The position numbers were made by a program, and so were the translations under genes. The notes under the pieces are model-generated. The model worked only from the letters and a program-made list of their open reading frames with translations, had not been told where the DNA came from and made no database searches. Shown piece after piece: positions 1 to 7,312 of a stretch of 64,000 nt of DNA (within the stretch, counting starts at the first letter, position 1; each line of letters begins with the position of its first letter). Source of the stretch: Photobacterium galatheae (GTDB taxonomy: Bacteria > Pseudomonadota > Gammaproteobacteria > Enterobacterales > Vibrionaceae); the NCBI RefSeq assembly GCF_000695255.1, contig NZ_JMIB01000032.1, positions 1-64,000 of the forward strand. Direction: 5' to 3'.

Positions 1-10
1 AACTTTTTTT

Positions 11-24
11 CCCCCCCCCCCCCC
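11..24. repeat. poly-C homopolymer tract
   Basis: A run of 14 C follows seven T at the very start of the window. It lies about 225 bp upstream of the HTH-NTPase-TPR gene. Long C tracts can vary in length by slippage and can also be sequencing or assembly artefacts. No gene is interrupted by it inside the window. Confidence 0.6.
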
Positions 25-249
25 GCAATTCCCCGTGTTTAGCAGCCCATCTTAGCTTTTTGAATTTCAGGTTTTGTCATCGCTATTTTGTGCGGTGGAT
101 CATCGTTGTTGATTCAGGATGTGTTGTTTTTCCTCGTGTGTTATGACACGACGCAGTTATTCCGTTCGTGATATGCCTGTTGATGCGTATTTTGTCTTGA
201 GCATGGTATATTTTGACAAAACCGAATGATCTGACTGACGGAGTGAGCA

Positions 250-3200
250 ATGGGACCCAAGGATGGGCGTATTCCTTTAAATGTTTCTTTCTTAAAAACA
301 CTGAGAAAACGTTGTGGATTAAGTCAGGAAAAAGTTGCAGAGCAGTGCCTGGAGAAAGGGCTTTACGTCTCTGTATCTTCGATTAAGCGCGCAGAGTCAG
401 GCATGAATGTACTTTATCGCACGGCAATGAGCCTGGCCGATTTCTATGCTGTACCTGTTGGGCAGTTGTTAGCGGACGCGACGCCTGTAGCGACCGGAAC
501 ACTCTCGAAACTGCCTTTCTATGACAGACAGTTGCTGACCGTTGTGCTGGAGATGAAAGCGCTGACACAAAAGGCGCAGGTCGAAGCACTGATGGATGGT
601 ACTCATACTCATTGTTGTCATCAGGACAATGTTATTGCGCTCGGCTGGTGTGTTCATGAAAGTGACGAGTATGTCTTCGAGCGAATTCGTCGCCTGTGTG
701 CCATGTTGCAGTTTACTTTCAAGTCTGAGATCCGACTTTTTGTTGAGGCTGCGAGCGTCGGGCAAGACGGCGAATCGAAATGGATGACAGGGGCTGACGC
801 TACAGATTTTATGGTGAGTGATCGAATGATGGCGATCCTCAGTCGTATTTCATGGGGAGATATTGTCGCTTGTCCGTGTTTTGTCTCTTCAAACTGTGCC
901 CGACCCAAGGGGGAGTTTGCTCCAGAAGACGTTCGTTTTGCGCATTGGCGGGTTGTGTCGATGTGTCAGGTGAATACGGACTATTTTGTTGGTCGTACTC
1001 ATGAGCTGGAGAGGCTGCAAAACGGTGTCAGGTTGTTTACCGAAACGCAAACTGGCATGGGGTATTGTCTTTCAGGAATGGCAGGGATTGGGAAAACACG
1101 CTTATTGCTGAAAACGCTGGAGTATGCTGAATGTTTGGGCTGTCGGGTGACGCAGGTTCAACTGCTGAATTACGGCATTGTTGATACACGTTCTCCGTTA
1201 ACCCTACTGGTACGGGCACTGTTTGAATGTGATAAAGAGGATGCAGATGATGTGATTCGGGGGAGAATCTCAGTGTCTGCGATTCCATCGTCACATCACT
1301 TATTTCTGTACTGGCTCATGGGCGTCACCCTGCGGGATTCTGAAAAGAAATTATTAGACCTGATGGAATTTCAGGCACTGCAGCAGGCTGTCGAACAGAG
1401 TCTGACCGATTTGATTCAGGTTCGATGCGACATGCCTTTCCGTATTATTGCTGTGGAAGATATTCATTGGGCTGATCAGGTTTTTATGGGAGTGATTCAA
1501 GTGCTGTCTAAGCATGCCCGTGAATCAAACTTCTTGTTATTGCTGACATTCAGGCAACAAAATCAGCTGGCGGTCAAGCAGGCGTGGCTCGATGAGGTTG
1601 AGGTCATTGAACTGTCGTCGCTCTCTGAGGAAGAGTCTTATCAGTTAGCACAGTACATGGCGCCAGAACAGGACGAAATGATTCAGCATTGTGTTGAACT
1701 GGCGCAGGGGCATCCGCTGTTTTTAAGGCAAACTTTATTGTGTTCCCGGCTGGATCATGAAATTCCGGAGTCGTTAGAACATCTGGTGATGGTGCAGTTA
1801 AACCAGCTCGATGAAACGGATTTGAGTGCTGTGAAATCTGCCTCTGTTTTTGGTCAGTGTTTTGATCTGGAACAACTGAGGTTTGTGATTGGGGTGCCTG
1901 ACTATGAGCCGGATAAACTGCTGGAATTGGGGTTGGTTAAGCCTGTGAATCATCAATTGATGTTTCATCATGATCTGATTTGTCATGCGATTCATCATCA
2001 GCTCACTGAGCCGGAGTTGATTGAAGTGAATCAACGCTGTGCAGCTTGGTATGAAAGCCGGGATAAACAGCAGCATGCATTGCATGCCAAGCGGGCGAGA
2101 GATGAAAATGCCTTCGGTATTCTGGTGGATGCAGCTCGATCGTATCTGGACAACTTTCAGTTTGAAAAGGCATTGAATCTGATTGAAGAAGCTCTCGATA
2201 TTGCCCCTGAGACAGATCAGGCATTTACACTGAATTTCAAAGGCAATTGCCTGTATGCCATGGGGCGGCTGGAAGAAAGTATTCATGCGCTTGAGCAGGC
2301 TGTGACTTGCCTTTGTCGCGATCAGGAAAAAAGCCAGTATTATCTGGATTTGGTCAGACCCTATCGATTAACGGATGAAACGGAAAAAGCGCTAACGATT
2401 CTGGATCTTGCTCAGGCATTCGCAGAACAGACTCAGCAGTATGTCTTGCTTTCCGAGGTGCACTCAATGCGTGGGAATATGCTATTTCCCAGTGGCGATG
2501 TGGCAGCCTGTGAAGTGGAACATCAGCAAGCGTTGGCTTACAGCCAACAAGCCGGTAGTCGAGTTGCCATTGCAAAGTCATTTGGTGGGCTGGGAGATTG
2601 TGCCTATGCACAGGGAAAAATGACCACTGCCTATCAGTATCTTCAGGAATGCCTTTCCATTTGCGAACAAGAAGAATTACTCAGCATTGAGGCGGTAAAC
2701 CGTTATATGCTGGCGACCGTGATGATCTATCAGCTTCGGTCAGGGCAGGCACTACAGCATGCCCAGCAAGCCTCGACACTGGCTTATCTGACAGCAAACC
2801 GGCGAGCGGAGATCGTCTCCAGACTGACTTCCGGCTGGATTTTTCTTGACCGTCAGGCACTGGTTCAGGCTGAAAATGAAATTGAAACGGCTTTGCGCAT
2901 TGCAGAACAACTGAAAGCGAGTCGGTTTATTGCTTTTCTGCTGGAATCTAAAGCTCGCCTTTACTGGCAAAAAGGCGAGGTGGCCGCTGCGGAGCATGCG
3001 ATCGATCAAGGGTTAGCGCTGGTCAATGAGCATCAGCTATCTCGTTTTATTGGCCCTTGGTTATGTGCAACCAAGGCGTTTGTGAGTCAGTCTGAAGCGG
3101 TTGCAATGGCCGCTTTAGCACAAGGAGAAGCCTGGCTGGAATCTGCTTGTGTCGGTCATAACTACCTCAGGTTTTATCAGCAGGGAATTCAGGCAGCATG

Positions 3201-3438
3201 GCGGCTGAAGAAACCGTCTCTTTTACGGCGATACAGAAAGGGATTGGCCGCATTTGCGACAGCGGAGCCAAATCCTTGGTGTGATTTTTATGTGGAGCAG
3301 GCGGATTTGATGTTGGCATTGATACGGAATGAAGCATCTGTCGCAAACTTGTTGAAGTTTAATCAATATGCAGAGACGGTTGCTTTGCCGGGCGCAATTA
3401 TTCCGCTTACGGAGCTGAATAACTTACTGAGTCACTGA
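250..3438 (+). CDS. HTH-NTPase-TPR (STAND-like) transcriptional regulator
   Basis: Predicted cytoplasmic regulator of 1062 residues. Residues about 12-75 look like an XRE-type helix-turn-helix (LRKRCGLSQEKVAEQ followed by SVSSIKRAESG). A middle NTPase module begins near residue 245 with FVGR. It has a Walker A motif GMAGIGKT at 276-283 and a Walker B-like stretch IIAVEDIHWAD around 399-408, as in AAA_16/STAND ATPases. The C-terminal half, from about residue 610, is alpha-helical and TPR-like (for example the segments around ALNLIEEALDIAPE and SIHALEQAV). The architecture resembles MalT-type signal-dependent regulators, but with the DNA-binding domain at the N-terminus. A GGAGTGAGCA stretch precedes the ATG and acts as a ribosome site. 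The gene converges on the minus-strand unknown gene at 3508. Ligand and targets are unknown; the adjacent FAD-oxidoreductase cluster is only a guess. Confidence 0.85.
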   Translation: MGPKDGRIPLNVSFLKTLRKRCGLSQEKVAEQCLEKGLYVSVSSIKRAESGMNVLYRTAMSLADFYAVPVGQLLADATPVATGTLSKLPFYDRQLLTVVLEMKALTQKAQVEALMDGTHTHCCHQDNVIALGWCVHESDEYVFERIRRLCAMLQFTFKSEIRLFVEAASVGQDGESKWMTGADATDFMVSDRMMAILSRISWGDIVACPCFVSSNCARPKGEFAPEDVRFAHWRVVSMCQVNTDYFVGRTHELERLQNGVRLFTETQTGMGYCLSGMAGIGKTRLLLKTLEYAECLGCRVTQVQLLNYGIVDTRSPLTLLVRALFECDKEDADDVIRGRISVSAIPSSHHLFLYWLMGVTLRDSEKKLLDLMEFQALQQAVEQSLTDLIQVRCDMPFRIIAVEDIHWADQVFMGVIQVLSKHARESNFLLLLTFRQQNQLAVKQAWLDEVEVIELSSLSEEESYQLAQYMAPEQDEMIQHCVELAQGHPLFLRQTLLCSRLDHEIPESLEHLVMVQLNQLDETDLSAVKSASVFGQCFDLEQLRFVIGVPDYEPDKLLELGLVKPVNHQLMFHHDLICHAIHHQLTEPELIEVNQRCAAWYESRDKQQHALHAKRARDENAFGILVDAARSYLDNFQFEKALNLIEEALDIAPETDQAFTLNFKGNCLYAMGRLEESIHALEQAVTCLCRDQEKSQYYLDLVRPYRLTDETEKALTILDLAQAFAEQTQQYVLLSEVHSMRGNMLFPSGDVAACEVEHQQALAYSQQAGSRVAIAKSFGGLGDCAYAQGKMTTAYQYLQECLSICEQEELLSIEAVNRYMLATVMIYQLRSGQALQHAQQASTLAYLTANRRAEIVSRLTSGWIFLDRQALVQAENEIETALRIAEQLKASRFIAFLLESKARLYWQKGEVAAAEHAIDQGLALVNEHQLSRFIGPWLCATKAFVSQSEAVAMAALAQGEAWLESACVGHNYLRFYQQGIQAAWRLKKPSLLRRYRKGLAAFATAEPNPWCDFYVEQADLMLALIRNEASVANLLKFNQYAETVALPGAIIPLTELNNLLSH

Positions 3439-3454
3439 CATAGTTTCAAGAAGA

Positions 3455-3488
3455 GGGTAGCTCAATGATGCTTTGAATTCAGCTACCC
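3455..3488 (+). terminator. possible weak terminator hairpin
   Basis: GGGTAGCT at 3455-3462 pairs with AGCTACCC at 3481-3488 across an 18-nt loop, directly after the regulator stop codon. There is no strong U tract, so termination efficiency is doubtful. Confidence 0.35.
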
Positions 3489-3507
3489 GACACTGTGAAA
3501 ACGATGT

Positions 3508-3981
3508 TTAACTAAAGTGGGTATTCCCCGTGAATGCACCGACAGTGATGATACTATTGCAGTTTGTGGTGAAATAGTAATTCGGCTCAGGACATAATCC
3601 GGGCGCGACTAACGGCCAGTACAGGTCAATTGCCCCCACAAAAGCGTCGCCGCAATTCGTACGGTGAAGCAAGTCTGAAGCCAGTTGAAAAGCCTGTGAA
3701 ATATCAATTGCGATCTTCTCAATATCGATACCACGAATGCCGACTCGTGCCGGAATTTCCTGTGGCCCACCGACCAGGTGATATTCTGGCCCTGGCCAAG
3801 TGATTTTATTCGTGAAAACCAGCCAGGTTTTTGCCGATGCACCGGATGTTCTGAATACTTGGTCCAGATCTTCAATACAATGAATTGTTGATTTACTGGA
3901 CGTATATGTTTCATCCATGAGTGGTGCGTACGTTACTGAATTATCATGATTTGCTGTTTTTTCTAACGTTGTTGTAGCCAT
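3508..3981 (-). CDS. hypothetical protein (157 aa), unknown family
   Basis: I do not recognise this protein. Read from the ATG at 3981 it begins MATTTLEKTANHD and is soluble-looking, with no signal peptide or membrane segment. It has several aromatic/proline patches (WPGPEYHLVGGP, LYWPLVAPG) and four cysteines. The 3981 start is preferred over an in-frame TTG at 3999 because GAGG lies about 8 nt upstream of it. It sits 124 bp downstream of another small unknown gene on the same strand, and both lie downstream of the FAD-dependent oxidoreductase gene. A shared function is inference from position only. Confidence 0.6.
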   Translation of the reverse strand: MATTTLEKTANHDNSVTYAPLMDETYTSSKSTIHCIEDLDQVFRTSGASAKTWLVFTNKITWPGPEYHLVGGPQEIPARVGIRGIDIEKIAIDISQAFQLASDLLHRTNCGDAFVGAIDLYWPLVAPGLCPEPNYYFTTNCNSIITVGAFTGNTHFS

Positions 3982-4105
3982 TTTATGAACCTCGATCAAT
4001 TGAGTTTGTTGGGGTTGGGGTTATTTCATGTGATTTTCAGTTTTAACAATCGATTTGGGGAATAGAATCGGGGTTGCCAATCAGTCCCGATTCAATCGGT
4101 TTTAC

Positions 4106-4573
4106 TTAAACGAGTGCGTGTTTGAGTTCATCTTTCACTGCGTTTGATGATTTGTCAGTCGCGTTCTGGATTGACACTTCACAGTGGTTACCATCGATGA
4201 AAGTATTTGCGTACAGCACTTTACTTTCAGGATCATGCTTGCTTCGGCTAATCGCTTTTGTTGTATCTTTTCCAGATAAAACAGCATGAAGTTCTCCGTC
4301 AACGAGTTTCCATGCACAGATAGAAGATTTCTCGACACTGAAAAATGGCTTGGTGACTTTGACTATCGAGGAGGTTAAAGAAAAGTCCATATAGCTGTCT
4401 TTCGTACCAGCGACTTTATAATAAAAAGTGTCGTTGGTGTTTTTGTATTTTACTTGCTGAAATTCAACGGCTTGAGATTCAGAACCATCGCCGTAAAATG
4501 TCCCGCTTTTATTGAGTCGAACATAGCCAAAGTCCTGACCTTCGAATTTCAGTTTTAAAATTTTTGTGCTCAT
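4106..4573 (-). CDS. hypothetical protein (155 aa), unknown family
   Basis: Unknown protein. From the ATG at 4573 it begins MSTKILKLKFEGQDFGYV; AAGGAA lies about 8 nt upstream, which favours this start over the longer reading frame from 4645. It has no signal peptide and is rich in beta-prone segments (GYVRLNKSGTFYGDG, FYYKVAGTKDSYMDFSL), suggesting a small beta-sandwich or beta-barrel. It lies between the FAD oxidoreductase gene and the other small unknown gene, all on the minus strand. A terminator at 4931-4965 separates it from the oxidoreductase, so it probably has its own promoter in the AT-rich 4580-4780 interval. No function is assigned. Confidence 0.6.
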   Translation of the reverse strand: MSTKILKLKFEGQDFGYVRLNKSGTFYGDGSESQAVEFQQVKYKNTNDTFYYKVAGTKDSYMDFSLTSSIVKVTKPFFSVEKSSICAWKLVDGELHAVLSGKDTTKAISRSKHDPESKVLYANTFIDGNHCEVSIQNATDKSSNAVKDELKHALV

Positions 4574-4930
4574 CTTATTTTCCTTAATGTTTGCTGATGA
4601 CGTTGTTTTGTGCAGAATGACAAGTGAAAGGAAAGCTTCACTCATTCAACTGCAATTTCGAGATTTATCATGTTCGACTATATTTTTATGACGGAATATA
4701 ATCATTCAATCAAGATCTCATATTGATTTGTGAACCCTTGATTCACTGGGGTTACTATAATCAATGTTGGTTTTATTTATCATTCCACTTCCGTATCAGT
4801 TGCTCTTGTTTTTCGGTTTTTAAGATGAAATAACAGAGAAAAATAAGGCGGGAGATGACCATTGAATCTGTCTTATGACATGTGAATTAGAGGCATCTGA
4901 ACCTGAAGTGAGCCGATGAGAATTAATTGA
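4574..4930. other. intergenic region, AT-rich
   Basis: About 350 bp between the small unknown gene and the oxidoreductase terminator. It is AT-rich and probably carries the promoter of the gene at 4106-4573. I see no further gene, repeat or RNA in it. Confidence 0.4.
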
Positions 4931-4965
4931 GATAAATAAAAAGCCGCACCAGTGAGGTGCGGCTT
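4931..4965 (-). terminator. rho-independent terminator of the FAD oxidoreductase gene
   Basis: AAGCCGCACC (4941-4950) pairs perfectly with GGTGCGGCTT (4956-4965) around a 5-nt loop. On the minus strand the stem is followed by TTTTTATTTATC, a U-rich tail. It lies about 20 bp after the stop codon of the 4987-6813 gene. Confidence 0.9.
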
Positions 4966-4986
4966 GGTTAATATGAAAAAAGTTAT

Positions 4987-6813
4987 TTATTTTCGTGCAG
5001 AGAGCGACTGAATCAGCGTTTCTGCGGCAACTTTCGCTTGTCTCCAGCACGTTTCCTGTAACCCGACTTCCGCACACCAGGAGCCGGCAAAGGTAATTGG
5101 TACATAACCTTTTAGAACATTCTCCGGCAGGTTAGTGTGATATGCCGAGATCTCTTTCTGGCTGAGGTGGGCATCTTTGTCGTATACATTGTGGTTGAAA
5201 TAGTAAATGGCTTTTTGATCATCTCGGCCAAGCAGGTTTTTGCTCGTCTCTCTTTTAAAGTGGCGTTGGGTGGCCTGAGGCAGGTGTTCAAACGAGGTGC
5301 CGCAGATAAATTCGAGATCCTGTTCTGAACGGACATTCAGTGTTGAGGTATCGACGGTGCGCAGCACAAACTTATCGTCAATTGGCTGGGTCGGATTCAG
5401 GGTAATAAAATAGCTCAGTTCCGGCGCGTGTTTGATATGACTGTTTTGCCAGTCGTTCTGGTGGCGGTTTTCCTGGAAGGTAATGCTGTATGGCAGCATG
5501 GTTTCGCCATGACGAATGGACACATTGAACGTACGCCAGCTGTTTGTATCAGATGCCATGACACTGGCATCGGTATGAACGATCCCAATACTCTGAGTGT
5601 ATTTGATACGCCCGACAATGGGTGCCAGTTGATTCCCTTGTTCAGCATACTGGGCGCTAAATTGCAGATTCTGGCGGACCTGGCTGGCCAGAATCGTACT
5701 GATGACCCCTTGATAAAATGAGGGAATCTCAGGGTTTGTTGTCCCCTTGAGCAGGAAGCCGCCTTCAATGGCTTCCAGATTGGCTTCAACATCGAGATGA
5801 ATATGCAGTGACAGATTGTCTGCTTGCTCGTACTGGGTACGCAGATAGGTTTCTAAATGCTCAATCCAGGTTCGGGCACCACCGTAAAAATAACGGCGGT
5901 CAGGTTTGCCAGCTTTGCCGCCCCCTTCCTGATATTTGAAATAGCCAAATGGTGCAGCGACAGGGAGTTGAGCCGGACCAATATCTGAGGTGAAGAACAT
6001 CGCGGCAACACGTGGCAGGAATAGATTATCCCGGACCTCCGTGATGGCCGTGGCCAGCGTTTCGCCACTTAACTCCGACTTGTCCTCCAGCTTTTTCAAT
6101 AAGTTGAGGACTAAATCGTTTGGAGCTAACTGTGTTGATTGCTCAGAGAACAGATGCGGCTGTTTCGCAGCGGCCAGAATGAGCTGTTCGAAAAAAGCAG
6201 ATAACGACAGGTTCCAGGCGTCTTCAAGCTGTGTTTCGGTTAAGTGAGAGCCATAGTCAACAATCGTATTGAAAATGCAGCCGATTTTGGTCGACTCTAA
6301 CTGACCTGACGGATTTAACTTTTCCAGACTGAATCGTCTGTCCAGCGGACGCGACAGGGGCAGGTTATCGTCATCGGTATACAGCCATTGATTGTTGAAG
6401 GAGAAGAAACAGGCACCATCTTCGATCGGTTTCATGTTGGATTCATTGGCGGTGGTGCCGTTAAATGGGCCATTGATGGTTTCAGTATTCAGATATCCGG
6501 TATTCAGCATCACGTCTTTTAAGGTGGTATATTCGCTGAGATTGATATCATTCACCCCCATATCTGCCCAGCGAACCAGATTTTTATATTCGTACAGGTC
6601 ATCTTTTTCTGATTTACTGGAAAAGCTTTCACCCAGTTTGACGATTACCGTATGTACATTCCCCCCAAGGTGATTATTTTTTTCAAAAAGGTGAATGTCA
6701 TAGTGTTCGGATTTGTTCTTTAAATGATTGAGTAAGTAATATGCGGCAGCCAGCCCGGATGTACCACCACCAAGAATCGCGATATTATTTTTTGTGCTCA
6801 GCTCTTTGTTCAT
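4987..6813 (-). CDS. FAD/NAD(P)-binding amine-oxidase-like oxidoreductase
   Basis: Protein of 608 residues with an N-terminal Rossmann dinucleotide-binding motif, GGGTSG at 15-20 followed by LAAAYYLLNHL. An acidic/basic pair LFEKNNHLGGNVHTV follows, typical of the flavin amine oxidase / protoporphyrinogen-oxidase-like fold. The C-terminal FAD-contacting segment reads FAGSWCAEVGLQETCWRQAK, near the usual family ending. The substrate is not evident. AGGAAA about 8 nt upstream of the ATG supports the start, and a strong terminator follows. It could act on an amine, a fatty-acid-like substrate or a secondary metabolite. The two unknown small genes downstream on the same strand may be related. The family call is solid; the reaction is open. 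Confidence 0.8.
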   Translation of the reverse strand: MNKELSTKNNIAILGGGTSGLAAAYYLLNHLKNKSEHYDIHLFEKNNHLGGNVHTVIVKLGESFSSKSEKDDLYEYKNLVRWADMGVNDINLSEYTTLKDVMLNTGYLNTETINGPFNGTTANESNMKPIEDGACFFSFNNQWLYTDDDNLPLSRPLDRRFSLEKLNPSGQLESTKIGCIFNTIVDYGSHLTETQLEDAWNLSLSAFFEQLILAAAKQPHLFSEQSTQLAPNDLVLNLLKKLEDKSELSGETLATAITEVRDNLFLPRVAAMFFTSDIGPAQLPVAAPFGYFKYQEGGGKAGKPDRRYFYGGARTWIEHLETYLRTQYEQADNLSLHIHLDVEANLEAIEGGFLLKGTTNPEIPSFYQGVISTILASQVRQNLQFSAQYAEQGNQLAPIVGRIKYTQSIGIVHTDASVMASDTNSWRTFNVSIRHGETMLPYSITFQENRHQNDWQNSHIKHAPELSYFITLNPTQPIDDKFVLRTVDTSTLNVRSEQDLEFICGTSFEHLPQATQRHFKRETSKNLLGRDDQKAIYYFNHNVYDKDAHLSQKEISAYHTNLPENVLKGYVPITFAGSWCAEVGLQETCWRQAKVAAETLIQSLSARK

Positions 6814-7312
6814 ATTTATTTTTCCTCGTGAGTTTAAAAAGAATGAATGCGTCCACGATCATTCACTCGGTATGAAATACCATGGTCAGTTTGAGTTGAG
6901 GATATTTGATTGTAAAGAGAAGTAGATCAATTTGATGTTTGCAAGTTTTTACTGTCAGACATGTTTTTAATACTGTCTGATGATGAAAGGTTTTTTATTG
7001 AGTCTGATGAATGAGTTTCGAGTGATCGATAAATCATAACTTTGTCAGATAAAAAGGGCGGATGTGTGGGGCCTTCAAACAATCCTCCTGAAAAGCCTCG
7101 CTTACAGACGGAAGGGGCAACAGTGAAATGACTGTATAAATCACCTTCAGTTGATGAATCTGATGTGAAAAAGGATTGAAGGGGGAAAATGGCATATGTG
7201 ATGACTTGTATACTCGCCCATACTCATTGTATTATGCACGGTGTTTTATTGTGCTTTGTTTTGCTGTTCAGGCGCAGACTTTGTATCCAATCATCTCAGC
7301 CAATGGAAAATC
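6814..7312. other. intergenic region between divergent genes
   Basis: About 500 bp between the divergent FAD oxidoreductase and the first LRR lipoprotein, so it must hold promoters for both. Short open frames in it (for example one starting at 7189) lack a good ribosome site and family features. I see no RNA gene or strong hairpin. Confidence 0.4.
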
